NCBI GenBank assembly: GCA_031275735.1
Contig: JAISOJ010000046.1
Location: 1-46,387 of the forward strand
DNA: 46,387 nt
Reading direction: 5' to 3'
Origin: Dysgonamonadaceae bacterium
GTDB taxonomy: Bacteria > Bacteroidota > Bacteroidia > Bacteroidales > Azobacteroidaceae
Positions 37,665-46,387 of this stretch are shown here, one piece after another. The translations under genes and the position numbers were made by a program. A model generated the notes under the pieces. The model did no database searches, had not been told where the DNA came from, and saw only the letters and a list, made by a program, of their open reading frames with translations. Position 1 is the first letter of the stretch. Each line of letters starts with the position of its first letter.

Positions 37665-37738
37665 GGCCCATTCGTCTATCAGCTAGGACGCAAGATTCTC
37701 ATTCTTGAAATGAAGAGCTTGATTCTCCTATGGGCACC
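37665..37738 (+). tRNA. tRNA-Glu(CTC)-like element, probably degenerate
   Basis: The 74 nt fold as a tRNA. Acceptor GGCCCAT faces ATGGGC, the D stem GTCT/GGAC and anticodon stem CAAGA/TCTTG are intact. The loop TTCTCAT has anticodon CTC (Glu), and the TTCGTCTA start of the D arm is diagnostic of tRNA-Glu. The T arm is faulty: one A-C mismatch in its stem, and the loop reads CTTGATT instead of TTCGATT (T54C, C56T). G18 of the D loop is A, and the 3' end lacks the base that should pair with G1. It is therefore a decayed tRNA, a divergent tRNA or a tRNA-shaped leader. It ends 9 nt before the GH43 start codon and shares that gene's promoter. Confidence 0.65.
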
Positions 37739-37747
37739 TTCAAATAA

Positions 37748-40195
37748 ATGAACATGAAATACTTACTTTTTTTTATCTTACCGGTTTGGGCTTGGTTAAG
37801 CATCCACGCACAAAATAACCGGATTGTTGCTAACCCAATGAATTTAAATTATCGCTTTCAATTCGATGAACCTTCACGGAGAGAAGCTGCCGATCCTGTA
37901 GTTGAATATTTTAAAGGAAAGTATTATTTATTCGCTTCTAAATCAGGGGGCTATTGGAGTTCTGCCGATTTGGTGAAATGGACTTATATCCCTTGTACGA
38001 CGATTGCTACACAAGAAAATTATGCTCCTACTGTTTTAGTATTAGGTGAAACATTGTATTATATGACCGGCGGTTCCCCTCGTATTTTTTGTACAAACAA
38101 TCCTGATACGGACGAATGGTATGAACTTATTCCTGTGAAATTTGAATATGGAACAGCTGATCCTGCTTTTTTTAAAGATGAAGATACCGGTAAGGTATAT
38201 ATCATTTGGGGTTGTTCGGACAGTGATCCTATTATGGGGGTAGAAGTGGATCCATCCAACGGATTTAAATCAATTGGAACACCGGTAGTTTTAATTGAAC
38301 ATAAGGGAGAAAAATACGGTTGGGAAGTTCCCGGAAAAAATAACGAAGAACACCGTACCGGATGGAACGAAGGTCCCTGTATGATCAAACACCAGGGAAA
38401 ATATTATTTACAATATGCCGCTCCCGGCACGGAATACAGGATATATGCCGACGGCGTATATATAGGCGATACGCCGTTAGGTCCTTTTACTTACATGGAA
38501 AACAGCCCGTTTTCGATCAAACCGGGAGGTTTTATTGGAGGCGCCGGGCATGGACATACGTTCAAAGATGAGTATGGAAATTATTGGCATGTGGCATCCA
38601 TGCGAATATCTGTCCGACACTCTTTCGAACGGCGTTTGGGTTTATTTCCTGTTTATTTTTCCGAAGGGAACCTGTATGCCCATACCGTTTATACGGATTA
38701 TCCTTTTATTATTCCAAATAAAAAAGTTGATTTTGAAACAGACGATTGTTCAATGAATTGGCATCTGCTTTCCTATAAGAAAACGGTATCTGCTTCTTCG
38801 TTTTTTTCAGGGTTTGTGCCGGAGAACGCGAATAACGAAGAAATAGAAAATTGGTGGTCGGCTCAAACCGGAAATGCCGGTGAATGGTGGCAAGTAGATT
38901 TAGAAAAATCCATGCAAGTGAATGCCGTGCAAGTGAATTTCGCCGATCAGGATTTTACAACTAAAGCGCCTAATTCGTATGTGATTTATCAATATCGGAT
39001 AGAAACTTCCGACGACGGCAAAGCATGGACGGTACTTGTCGACCGGACACAAAATATCTATGATATGCCTCACGAATTGATAGTGTTAGATGAACCGCAG
39101 CAAATGAGGTATCTTCGCATTACCAATACCCAAGCTTTGAATGGAAAATTTTCATTATCCGGATTTCGCGTTTTTGGAAAAGACAATGGCATATTCCCTA
39201 ATGAAGTATCCGGTTTTCAGGCAAAAAGAAAAAATAGCGATCAACGGCGATTCCTTTTGGAATGGAATGGGCAAGATAATGTGACGGGATATATTGTTCA
39301 TTGGGGCGTGAATGTAAACCGATTAAACAATGCGGTCATGGTTTTTACCAATCAATTGGAAGCCGGTTTTTTCAACAAGGATTCTCCCTACTATTTCTCG
39401 GTCGACGCCTTTAACGAAAGCGGGATAGTAAATGGAACGATAATTACCGAGGGAAGCATATTTTTAGGTACTCCTTATGGTGGAAATGCAAGGAAAATTC
39501 CTTGTACAATTGAAGCTGAGGATTTTAATGAAGGAGGAAATGGTTCTGCTTATTACGATACGAGCAAAGGAAACTTTTTTAGAGAATATCGCGAGGAAGA
39601 AGACGTAGATATTGCCTATTATCGTACTAAAGGAATCTATTATTTAGCGGATACGAGAACGAGGGAATATACTAATTACAGTATTGAAGTACCGGAATCC
39701 GGATTATACGATTTCGATTGCATTGCCGTTTCTATCAATGAAGGTTATGAAGGAAGTTTTTATTTAAGTTTTGATGGAGAAATTTTAACCGATCCTGCCT
39801 TTATGACAATTCCGAGTGGTAGTAGAAGCAATTTCCATACCGTTACCTTATCGGATATACCATTTACAGAGGGCTTACACGTTTTGACTTTCAATATGAA
39901 AGGCGATATTTACGTAGATAAATTTGTGATTAGAAAAGGGGGGGATAAAATGGAAAACTTTATACAACCATCGATCAGTGTTTATCCAAATCCATCCGAA
40001 GGCATTTTCCATGTTCAACTACCCAATGACGATCTTTTTTTATTTGTCGCCGACATCTACGGACAGAATCTTTATTCTCGTTATACGCAAGAGGCATCTA
40101 CAATTATTGATTTGTCCAAATATCCGAAAGAAATTTATATCCTATCGGTGGAAGGCAATAGTCAAAAATACAGAGCCAAATTAGTCAAAAAATAA
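37748..40195 (+). CDS. Secreted GH43 glycosidase with CBMs and T9SS sorting domain
   Basis: The 815-aa protein probably cleaves arabinose, xylose or galactose-containing glycans. Signal peptide about 1-21. The GH43 five-bladed propeller (about 30-320) has the three expected acids: D49 in AADPVV, D138 in GTADPAF and E208 in WNEGP. An F5/8-type C (CBM32-like) domain (about 345-475, with GEWWQVDLEK), an FN3-like segment (about 490-565) and a CBM6-like domain (about 595-720) follow. The last 80 residues (VYPNPSEGIFHVQL ... VEGNSQKYRAKLVKK) are a T9SS C-terminal sorting domain, so the enzyme should leave the cell via SprA. There is no SusC/SusD pair, so this is not a classic PUL. Start at 37748; a second ATG at 37754 is also possible. 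Confidence 0.88.
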   Translation: MNMKYLLFFILPVWAWLSIHAQNNRIVANPMNLNYRFQFDEPSRREAADPVVEYFKGKYYLFASKSGGYWSSADLVKWTYIPCTTIATQENYAPTVLVLGETLYYMTGGSPRIFCTNNPDTDEWYELIPVKFEYGTADPAFFKDEDTGKVYIIWGCSDSDPIMGVEVDPSNGFKSIGTPVVLIEHKGEKYGWEVPGKNNEEHRTGWNEGPCMIKHQGKYYLQYAAPGTEYRIYADGVYIGDTPLGPFTYMENSPFSIKPGGFIGGAGHGHTFKDEYGNYWHVASMRISVRHSFERRLGLFPVYFSEGNLYAHTVYTDYPFIIPNKKVDFETDDCSMNWHLLSYKKTVSASSFFSGFVPENANNEEIENWWSAQTGNAGEWWQVDLEKSMQVNAVQVNFADQDFTTKAPNSYVIYQYRIETSDDGKAWTVLVDRTQNIYDMPHELIVLDEPQQMRYLRITNTQALNGKFSLSGFRVFGKDNGIFPNEVSGFQAKRKNSDQRRFLLEWNGQDNVTGYIVHWGVNVNRLNNAVMVFTNQLEAGFFNKDSPYYFSVDAFNESGIVNGTIITEGSIFLGTPYGGNARKIPCTIEAEDFNEGGNGSAYYDTSKGNFFREYREEEDVDIAYYRTKGIYYLADTRTREYTNYSIEVPESGLYDFDCIAVSINEGYEGSFYLSFDGEILTDPAFMTIPSGSRSNFHTVTLSDIPFTEGLHVLTFNMKGDIYVDKFVIRKGGDKMENFIQPSISVYPNPSEGIFHVQLPNDDLFLFVADIYGQNLYSRYTQEASTIIDLSKYPKEIYILSVEGNSQKYRAKLVKK

Positions 40196-40281
40196 TTAAA
40201 ATAACTTTTGGGTAACTATTCAGGTACTGTATACAATTGACAACCTGAGCAAGATATGGAGAATTTTTAATAATTTAATGC

Positions 40282-40289
40282 TATCTTTG
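40282..40289 (+). promoter_or_regulatory. -7 element for the small FeoB-associated-type gene
   Basis: TATCTTTG fits TAnnTTTG. The start codon at 40301 is only 11 nt away, so the mRNA is predicted to be nearly leaderless. The spacer 40196-40281 also holds TCAGGT/ACCTGA arms (40220-40225 and 40243-40248) without a T-tract. Confidence 0.55.
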
Positions 40290-40300
40290 CCTTGTATTTT

Positions 40301-40447
40301 ATGTGGCAAGAAATCATTATATATATAATAGGAATACTTGTAGCGATTTATCTCTACAGAAAAATTTACGTGTATTTTTGCAATAAAAAAACCCGGCATA
40401 ATCGCTGTAATGACTGTCCGGGTTGTGCAATCAATCCTAAAAAATAA
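40301..40447 (+). CDS. FeoB-associated Cys-rich membrane protein-like
   Basis: The 48-aa product has one transmembrane helix (about 5-20, IIIYIIGILVAIYLY), a basic middle segment and a Cys cluster, CNDCPGC, near the end, with one more Cys at residue 27. This layout matches the small FeoB-associated Cys-rich membrane proteins, which accompany the ferrous iron transporter FeoB. FeoA/FeoB are not in the window. The gene has its own -7 element 11 nt upstream. Its stop is 3 nt from the convergent phosphorylase gene. A link to iron transport is known only from the family. Confidence 0.75.
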   Translation: MWQEIIIYIIGILVAIYLYRKIYVYFCNKKTRHNRCNDCPGCAINPKK

Positions 40448-40450
40448 ATT

Positions 40451-43018
40451 TTAGATATTAATCCATTTTACGTATGCAAAATCCATCCGGTGAGGAATAT
40501 CTTTATTGTCGGGATAAATGCGCAAACCTACCTTGAAAGAACCGGCTTCCGAAGCTTTTAGTGCAATGGAAAAATACAATATATTTCCTTCTGTCTTATC
40601 CAAATGCATCGGGTAAACTTTGATTATTTCTCTATTTGTTTCCGCATCCACATGCATTCTTACAAATTCGGCGCCCAAATCTCCTTCAATACCATGTTTA
40701 TCTAATACAAGAGAGGCCCTTAGCTCATCGCCTATTTCGATTCCGCTATTGAAAATCGTATCTTTAGCATTACTCGAAACGACTTCAATTTCATCCCAAT
40801 GAGAAGCGACATTTTCTTTCCAAGCCACCAACTCTTTTGCTTTGGAGAAATTATTTGCAGCCAATTCTTTCGAACGAGCAGCCAATTTATTATAAAAACG
40901 GTTGATGTAATCATCAAACATTCGCTTAGTCGTATAATGCGGAGCAATTTGCGCTATCGAATTTTTAATGTATTGTATCCATTCGGAAGAATAGTCCTTA
41001 TCATTTTTCGAATAATATAAAGGAATAATTTCATTTTCCAGCATCGTATAGATAGTCACTGCATCTAGCTGATCTTGAAACTGTTGAGAGTCGTAAGTCC
41101 GCTTTTCGGTCAAAGACCAACCGGCGCCTTCACGGTAAGCTTCATACCACCAGCCATCCAATACTGAAAAATTCAATACGCCATTCATCTCCGCCTTTTC
41201 GCCCGAAGTTCCCGAAGCCTCCAAAGGACGAGTAGGCGTATTTAGCCAAATATCCACGCCGGAAACTAAGCGTTTGGCTAAACGCATATCATAATTTTCA
41301 AGGAAAATAATTTTACCCAAAAATTCAGGACGACGGGATATTTCAACTATTTGTTTAATCAATCCTTGTCCGCCGCCATCCGCAGGGTGGGCTTTTCCTG
41401 TGAAAATAAACTGAACCGGATAATCCGGGTTATTCACAATTTTAGCTAATCGTTCCAAATCGGTAAACAACAAATGAGCACGTTTATACGTAGCAAAACG
41501 ACGACCGAAACCAATTAATAAAGCATTGGGATTAATTTTTTCAAGAATGGAAACTACTTTGGAAGGATCGCCTTGATTTTTTAACCAATTGTCTTTGAAA
41601 GATTCTCGAATATGTTTTACTAAACGATTTTTTAATGTAGTTCGGACATTCCATATTTCCTCGTCGTTTGCCTGATAAATTTTTTCCCAAATGGCCGGAT
41701 TGGACTGATCGTTATAAAAGTTTTTATCGAAACATTTTTCATAAAATTTTCGCCATTCCGAAGCAGCCCAAGTTGGCATATGTACGCCATTAGTAACATA
41801 TCCTACATGTAATTCCGACGCAAAATAACCTTTCCATACGGGATTGAACATTTTTTTTGAAACTTCGCCGTGCAGGAAACTCACGCCATTAGCCTCTTGG
41901 CAAGTATTCAAAGCAAAAACGCTCATTGAAAATTTTTCACTGCTTCCCGGTTCGGCACGACCCATATCCATGAAATCTTGCCAAGAAATACCTAATTGTT
42001 CAGGGAAATGGCTCATGTATTTACAGAATACCTGTTCTTCAAAATAATCGTGACCTGCCGGAACCGGAGTATGACAAGTGTATAAAGCAGAGGATTTTAC
42101 AATCTCTAAAGCCTCGTTAAAGTTCAATTTGTCATTTTGAATATAATCTACCAAGCGTTGCACGTTGATTAATGCGGCATGACCCTCATTACAATGATAT
42201 ACATCCTTCTTTATTCCCAATTTATTTAAGAGAAGAATCCCGCCTATCCCCAATAGATATTCCTGTTTGAGCCGGTTTTCATTGTCGCCTCCATACAATT
42301 GATACGTAATAGAACGATCCCACTCGCTATTTAGATCTATATCCGTATCCAATAAATACAATCTAATACGTCCTACATTAACTTTCCATACATGAGAATA
42401 GACAAGGAAATTATTGTAAGGAACTTCTAATATCATCGGCTTACCGGTTTCATCTAGTATTTGTTCGATAGGCAGTTGATCGAAATATTGGGGTTCATAA
42501 TTGGCAATTTGCTGACCATCCATTGATAATGATTGGGAAAAATATCCATAACGGTACAAAAATCCAACGGCTGTCAAATCGACATTAATATCGCTTGCTT
42601 CTTTAATATAGTCGCCTGCTAAAATACCTAAACCTCCCGAATATATTTTCAGAATATTAGACAAACCATATTCCATACTGAAATAAGCAACAGAAGGGAT
42701 ATCGGTTCGTTTCGGTTCTTGCATATAAGTTTTGAATTTTGCATAAACATTATTTATCATTTTCATCAATAATTCGTCGCGGGTTATAGATTCCAAACGG
42801 CGATATGAAAGACGTTGTAATAACAAAACAGGATTTCCTTCCAGCTTATTCCAAAGATCTTTATCTATGCTTTTAAATAACTCGGTTGCTTCATAATTCC
42901 AATTCCACCATATGTTATGAGCAATTTCGTCCAATACCTTTAATTCCTGCGGCATTTTAGAATGAACATTACTTTCTTTCCAAAAAGGTTCATTCGCATA
43001 ACTTGCTTTGAATTTCAT
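40451..43018 (-). CDS. glgP: Alpha-glucan (glycogen/maltodextrin) phosphorylase
   Basis: This GT35 enzyme releases glucose 1-phosphate from glycogen or maltodextrins. The 855-aa protein is of the shorter bacterial/archaeal alpha-glucan phosphorylase type. Typical stretches are [15 protein letters not shown] near the N-terminus, [27 protein letters not shown] and HCNEGHAAL. The PLP-site region reads [20 protein letters not shown], with the lysine that binds the cofactor. An extra C-terminal beta domain of about 110 residues ends the protein ([12 protein letters not shown] onward). It follows the glycogen synthase by 35 nt on the same strand, so both are co-expressed. Confidence 0.92.
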   Translation of the reverse strand: MKFKASYANEPFWKESNVHSKMPQELKVLDEIAHNIWWNWNYEATELFKSIDKDLWNKLEGNPVLLLQRLSYRRLESITRDELLMKMINNVYAKFKTYMQEPKRTDIPSVAYFSMEYGLSNILKIYSGGLGILAGDYIKEASDINVDLTAVGFLYRYGYFSQSLSMDGQQIANYEPQYFDQLPIEQILDETGKPMILEVPYNNFLVYSHVWKVNVGRIRLYLLDTDIDLNSEWDRSITYQLYGGDNENRLKQEYLLGIGGILLLNKLGIKKDVYHCNEGHAALINVQRLVDYIQNDKLNFNEALEIVKSSALYTCHTPVPAGHDYFEEQVFCKYMSHFPEQLGISWQDFMDMGRAEPGSSEKFSMSVFALNTCQEANGVSFLHGEVSKKMFNPVWKGYFASELHVGYVTNGVHMPTWAASEWRKFYEKCFDKNFYNDQSNPAIWEKIYQANDEEIWNVRTTLKNRLVKHIRESFKDNWLKNQGDPSKVVSILEKINPNALLIGFGRRFATYKRAHLLFTDLERLAKIVNNPDYPVQFIFTGKAHPADGGGQGLIKQIVEISRRPEFLGKIIFLENYDMRLAKRLVSGVDIWLNTPTRPLEASGTSGEKAEMNGVLNFSVLDGWWYEAYREGAGWSLTEKRTYDSQQFQDQLDAVTIYTMLENEIIPLYYSKNDKDYSSEWIQYIKNSIAQIAPHYTTKRMFDDYINRFYNKLAARSKELAANNFSKAKELVAWKENVASHWDEIEVVSSNAKDTIFNSGIEIGDELRASLVLDKHGIEGDLGAEFVRMHVDAETNREIIKVYPMHLDKTEGNILYFSIALKASEAGSFKVGLRIYPDNKDIPHRMDFAYVKWINI

Positions 43019-43053
43019 ATTTGTTTGTTTTTATATTATTATTCAATTGATTT

Positions 43054-44712
43054 TCAATAATTATTTTTCCTTTTTAAAGCATAGTCGTAAGCATCCAAAT
43101 AGTATTCGATGAAATTTATCCAGGATGCTTTTTTTGACAATTTTTGAGCGGCTGTTTGGGTTTGCTTGATTTGTTCTGGAGTAAATTCTGTGGTGTATTT
43201 CAAAACCGTTTCCTTTATTTGTTCAGCCACATCAAAATAGTTACCGTCTGTTCGCTTAATGACCTCAACTCCTGATTCGAAATTATTGCTCGCTATTCCT
43301 TTTTCTTTTGCCCATAAACCAAAACCGGCTAAATTAGTTGTGATAGTAGGAATGGCAAAAGCAATGCTTTCCAAAGGTGTATATCCCCATGGTTCATAAT
43401 AAGAAGGAAATACGGTTAAATCAAATCCAATTAACAAATCATAATACGGTAAATTAAATATACCGTCATTTCCATTCAAATAAGAAGGAACAAAAATAAT
43501 TTTAGTGTTGAAACTTTTCTGATTAAGAAAATCCAAATGACTCAAGTAACCACAAATCCTGTCTTGTTCCGGAAAATACAAATTATGCGTGTAATAAGGA
43601 TTAGATAATGCAAATTCATGCTTATCCTTCATTAATAAACGGTTTTGTAAATCGGTACGAGGGCCGTTTATCCATGCAGGAACCAGCAAATAAGCAATGA
43701 TCTGTTTTTGAGGATGCGTCCAACGAATCCGGTTCATGGCTTCGATAAAAACATCAATTCCTTTATTCTTATATTCATATCGGCCGCTGATTGCCAATAA
43801 ACAAGCGTCGTCTTGTATTTCTTCCCCTATTAATTGTTCCGCAACACAAATTAATGACCGGCGAGCGGCTTTCCTTTTGTCATCAAAAATTTTTCTTTCC
43901 GGTACAAAATTAAATTCAAACCCGTTCGGTGTTATAATATCCGGTTTTTTCTCTAATAGTTGCATACATTCTTTAGCAGTTAATTCACTCACTGTCGTAA
44001 AACAATCCACATAAAAAGCCGTTTGTTTCTCCAGCGAATGTTTCGCTTCCATGTTCAGTTGCCGTGCCATTTGATCGCCGTTGTACGTATTAAATTTCTC
44101 GTACAACGGATAATTATTTCCACAAATCGATCGTCCAATAGAAGTTGCATGCGTAGTGAAGACTGTTGCTACCGCAGGCAAATGATCTTTAATATAAAGA
44201 GCGCCCATTCCCAACATCCATTCATTGAAATGAGCGATAACTTTTTTATCCGCTAGTTTTAAATGATAATAGAGGCTTTCTATAATTTTCCCGGCGGCGT
44301 AGGCAAACATACAGGATTCGTCGTAGTCGCCATAAGCTAATAACGAATTTATCCCGAATTTTTCCCACATCCGGTAATAAATTTTATCTTTTATCTCATA
44401 ATAAAAATGAAAATCAACCAAGAGAGCAAGCGGTTTTCCCGGTATATTCCAACGTCCTACCCTAACTTTAATTTTTTCTTCCTCAGATATTTTTTTCTTC
44501 CATTCTTTTAAAAAAGTTTTACTTTCAATAAAATCCGGATTACTGGCACCTTGCCACAAATCAGGTCCGATAAAAATAATTTTGTCATTGAACAAGGATT
44601 GCAAGGTTTTTGCTCGAGTGGATAATACCGTATAGATTCCTCCCACTTTATTACAAACTTCCCAACTGGATTCGAAAATATAGTCAGGAGTAATCCTTTT
44701 TATTTTTGCCAT
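43054..44712 (-). CDS. Glycogen synthase, GT3-like
   Basis: The 552-aa protein extends glycogen chains from a nucleotide sugar. It starts with the glycogen-synthase N-terminal phrase FESSWEVCNKVGGIYTVLSTR, in which K-V-G-G binds the sugar nucleotide. It has HFNEWMLGMG and TTHATSIGRS, and near the C-terminus FPSYYEPWGYTPLESIAF, the hallmark of eukaryote-like GT3 synthases rather than bacterial GT5 GlgA. UDP-glucose use would follow from GT3 membership but is not shown by sequence alone. It is upstream of glgP in the same operon. The promoter at 44742-44749 predicts a leader of about 23 nt. Confidence 0.85.
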   Translation of the reverse strand: MAKIKRITPDYIFESSWEVCNKVGGIYTVLSTRAKTLQSLFNDKIIFIGPDLWQGASNPDFIESKTFLKEWKKKISEEEKIKVRVGRWNIPGKPLALLVDFHFYYEIKDKIYYRMWEKFGINSLLAYGDYDESCMFAYAAGKIIESLYYHLKLADKKVIAHFNEWMLGMGALYIKDHLPAVATVFTTHATSIGRSICGNNYPLYEKFNTYNGDQMARQLNMEAKHSLEKQTAFYVDCFTTVSELTAKECMQLLEKKPDIITPNGFEFNFVPERKIFDDKRKAARRSLICVAEQLIGEEIQDDACLLAISGRYEYKNKGIDVFIEAMNRIRWTHPQKQIIAYLLVPAWINGPRTDLQNRLLMKDKHEFALSNPYYTHNLYFPEQDRICGYLSHLDFLNQKSFNTKIIFVPSYLNGNDGIFNLPYYDLLIGFDLTVFPSYYEPWGYTPLESIAFAIPTITTNLAGFGLWAKEKGIASNNFESGVEVIKRTDGNYFDVAEQIKETVLKYTTEFTPEQIKQTQTAAQKLSKKASWINFIEYYLDAYDYALKRKNNY

Positions 44713-44741
44713 AAAACTAACTTTCCATTCAAATGAAGGGG

Positions 44742-44749
44742 CAAAGGTA
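44742..44749 (-). promoter_or_regulatory. -7 element for the glycogen operon
   Basis: On the minus strand TACCTTTG is a perfect TAnnTTTG, about 30 nt before the glycogen synthase start. No clear -33 element. The spacer 44713-44879 shows nothing else. Confidence 0.6.
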
Positions 44750-44879
44750 GCATTTTTTTATGAAAAATAGATTATTTACTTTCATAATTTCAGGTAAATG
44801 CATCTTAACTTGTACGGCAGGTCTGTTCTTTATACAGTTCAATTATCCTGATTTGGTACGGGAAGTAAGTTTTTTTAAT

Positions 44880-46124
44880 TTATTTTTCAGCCAACGCTTG
44901 CAAAATATCAGCTTTCAAATCTTCCAAATCTTCTAATCCTACCGAAAGCCTTAACATATCGTCAGGTACTCCCGTCATTTTTTTATGTTCCGGTCTTAAA
45001 GTTCCGTAGATAGTAGATAAAGGATGAATAATAAGCGTTTTATTATCAAATAAATTAGTTGCTCTTCGAATAACTTTCAATCGGTTCATGAAAGCAAAAC
45101 AAGTTTTCTTGTCTTCCAAACCAAAAGTCAACATCGCACACGGATAATCGCCGTACTGTTTTTTACTGACCGGATAAAAAGGATTGTTGGTTAAACCATT
45201 ATAATTTACGTTTTTAATGCTTGGAATAGTTTGTAAGAATTGGGCTAATTGCAAACAAGTGGAAGACGCTTTTGCATAGCGCAGACTTAAAGTTTCCATT
45301 CCAAGATTTTGCAAATAAGCAGTATGAGGCGACATATAAGCGCCCATATTGCGGGAAATTTCAGAGCGGAGTTTTACTTGAAAAGCCTGTTTACCCATTG
45401 TTTGAGCTAATTTACCTAAGCGGGGTGAGCGACTCCAATCAAAAGTTTGATGATCCAGTATCACTCCTCCAATACTTGTTGCACCTCCCGAAATATATTT
45501 TGTGCTTGATACCACTTCTAAATCAACACCTAATCTGGAAGCGTCAAAAATAGGCCAAGGAATCAGTGTTGAATCGGCAACCAAAGGAATTCCTTTTTGC
45601 GAAGCAATTTCAGAAAGCATGTTTAAGTCGATCACTTCCAAATGCGGATTTGTAATAATTTCCGTAAATATCGCGCATGTCTTTTCATCAATATTACGTT
45701 CAATTTCTTCTTTATTCATTAAATTGCAAAAACGGGCTTTCACTCCGAATGCTTCAAGAGTAAAAAGAAATAAAGAGAATGTATTCCCAAATAAGTGAGG
45801 AGAAGTAACTATATTAGATCCGGCATAAGCAATGGTCATGAAAACATTAGAGATAGCAGCCATTCCTGATGAAACGGCTAATACATGAGCAGCTCCGCTA
45901 GCATCTTTAATTCGATTCTCAAAAAATTCTACCGTAGGATTAGAAATGCGGGAATAAGTATGTTTTCCGTTTTTTCCCAAAAATGCATCTTCCATTTCTT
46001 CAGCCGTATCAAATTCAAAAGCTGCTCCTGAGTAGATAGGCATTGAGATAGAACCATGGCTGTCCTTTTGAGGGAAAGAGCCGCTTATTATCCGAGAGGT
46101 TATGTCTTTCTGTGCTTTTTTCAT
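44880..46124 (-). CDS. Cys/Met metabolism PLP enzyme, O-acetylhomoserine sulfhydrylase-like
   Basis: The 414-aa protein belongs to the cystathionine gamma-synthase superfamily. The PLP lysine is K209 in SSTKYISGG, and Y57 with R59 in HTYSRISNPT contact the phosphate. The stretch GAYMSPHTAYLQNLGMETLSLR resembles O-acetylhomoserine sulfhydrylases, which make homocysteine from sulfide. Methionine gamma-lyase or cystathionine gamma-synthase remain possible. A longer frame opens at 46208, but the minus-strand promoter at 46143-46177 lies inside it. The ATG at 46124 (MKKAQKDITSR) is therefore the start, with a leader near 12 nt. Confidence 0.82.
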   Translation of the reverse strand: MKKAQKDITSRIISGSFPQKDSHGSISMPIYSGAAFEFDTAEEMEDAFLGKNGKHTYSRISNPTVEFFENRIKDASGAAHVLAVSSGMAAISNVFMTIAYAGSNIVTSPHLFGNTFSLFLFTLEAFGVKARFCNLMNKEEIERNIDEKTCAIFTEIITNPHLEVIDLNMLSEIASQKGIPLVADSTLIPWPIFDASRLGVDLEVVSSTKYISGGATSIGGVILDHQTFDWSRSPRLGKLAQTMGKQAFQVKLRSEISRNMGAYMSPHTAYLQNLGMETLSLRYAKASSTCLQLAQFLQTIPSIKNVNYNGLTNNPFYPVSKKQYGDYPCAMLTFGLEDKKTCFAFMNRLKVIRRATNLFDNKTLIIHPLSTIYGTLRPEHKKMTGVPDDMLRLSVGLEDLEDLKADILQALAEK

Positions 46125-46142
46125 CGCTTCAAAATTAGTTTG

Positions 46143-46177
46143 CAAATGTACAAAAATTTCTTTGTTAATCCCCCAAA
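46143..46177 (-). promoter_or_regulatory. Promoter of the sulfhydrylase-like gene
   Basis: Minus strand: TTTG (46177-46174), 23-nt spacer, TACATTTG (46150-46143). It sets the start codon at 46124. Confidence 0.6.
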
Positions 46178-46350
46178 AACAGGTTTTTTGCTCAAAACGT
46201 AGATTCAAGTATTAAATGCAAACGGTTTATAAATCTCCTGAAAAAACTTTGCCAAAGGCGTATCGAAGCCCTCTTTCAATTAGTAAATGCGAAAAATAGG
46301 ATTTATCTAATTGATTAAAAAGGAGAAGAAATAGATTTTTTGTTGGCTTT

Positions 46351-46387
46351 GAAAATTGTTTTTGAGCGTAGCGAAAAAGCCATTTTC
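46351..46387. repeat. GAGCGTAGCGAA-type repeat with hairpin at window edge
   Basis: GAAAA (46351-46355) and TTTTT (46359-46363) face AAAAA (46374-46378) and TTTTC (46383-46387) around the loop GAGCGTAGCG. The core resembles the repeat at the left edge and other dispersed Bacteroidetes repeats. Short open frames crossing it reach the window end but show no protein-like features; 46209-46350 shows no gene. Confidence 0.4.

Noticed and set aside
34933-40195. Polysaccharide utilisation locus
   Set aside because: Two glycosidases are adjacent but there is no SusC/SusD pair or regulator, and each has its own promoter.
1-46387. CRISPR arrays, insertion sequences, prophage or rRNA
   Set aside because: No regular spacer-repeat array, transposase, phage gene or rRNA sequence was seen by reading both strands.

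Overview
The window comes from a member of the Bacteroidetes, most likely order Bacteroidales. Evidence: most promoters that can be read carry the Bacteroidetes -7 element TAnnTTTG, often only 10-40 nt before the start codon. The gene content also fits: the type IX secretion (T9SS) translocon SprA, a cargo protein with a T9SS C-terminal sorting domain, a sphingolipid-type serine palmitoyltransferase, a GT3-like glycogen synthase, fused SecDF and Bacteroidetes-type FtsE. The genus cannot be fixed from the sequence. No CRISPR array, insertion sequence, rRNA or prophage was seen, so most of the window is ordinary chromosome.

Layout. (1) 1-0.57 kb: the 3' end of a surface-anchored protein that runs into a dispersed repeat, then a promoter-terminator pair that would give an RNA of about 80 nt. 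(2) 0.58-11.3 kb: grpE-dnaJ, then ruvA-sprA-dedA, closely packed. (3) 11.4-15.15 kb: an unusual YqhA-type membrane protein fused to an extra N-terminal domain, directly abutting a Ca2+ P-type ATPase. (4) 16.6-15.15 kb, minus strand: ftsB/divIC-like, a small membrane protein and an rRNA/tRNA methyltransferase, divergent from dnaX. (5) 18.4-19.6 kb: serine palmitoyltransferase, then about 450 bp of non-coding DNA with RNA-like structure. (6) 20.1-23.1 kb: a NagZ-type GH3 fused to a serine beta-lactamase-like domain. (7) 23.1-23.4 kb: an unannotated RNA candidate with a near-consensus sigma-54 promoter, long-range stems and an intrinsic terminator. (8) 23.4-25.9 kb: a small membrane protein and a TonB-dependent receptor. 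(9) 26.5-31.65 kb: ftsE, lysA, a glycosyltransferase, an unknown gene, gtrA and a GtrB-like glycosyltransferase in one tight operon. (10) 31.7-34.8 kb: secDF. (11) 34.9-40.2 kb: two secreted glycoside hydrolases. The second is a T9SS cargo, and a degenerate tRNA-Glu(CTC)-like element sits directly before its start codon. (12) 40.3-46.2 kb: a tiny FeoB-associated-type protein, glycogen phosphorylase and glycogen synthase, and an O-acetylhomoserine sulfhydrylase-like enzyme.

How genes connect: SecDF and SprA are steps of the same route, in which Sec export across the inner membrane is followed by T9SS passage across the outer membrane. The GH43 protein at 37.7 kb carries both a signal peptide and a T9SS sorting domain, so it should use both. 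The GH3/beta-lactamase fusion, LysA (diaminopimelate to lysine), FtsE, the FtsB-like protein and DedA all touch cell-wall turnover and division. The two glg genes form a glycogen synthesis/breakdown pair.

The strongest leads for new biology are the sigma-54-driven structured RNA (23178-23392), the tRNA-Glu-like leader of the GH43 gene (37665-37738) and the structured region at 19803-20020 with RNase P-like fragments.
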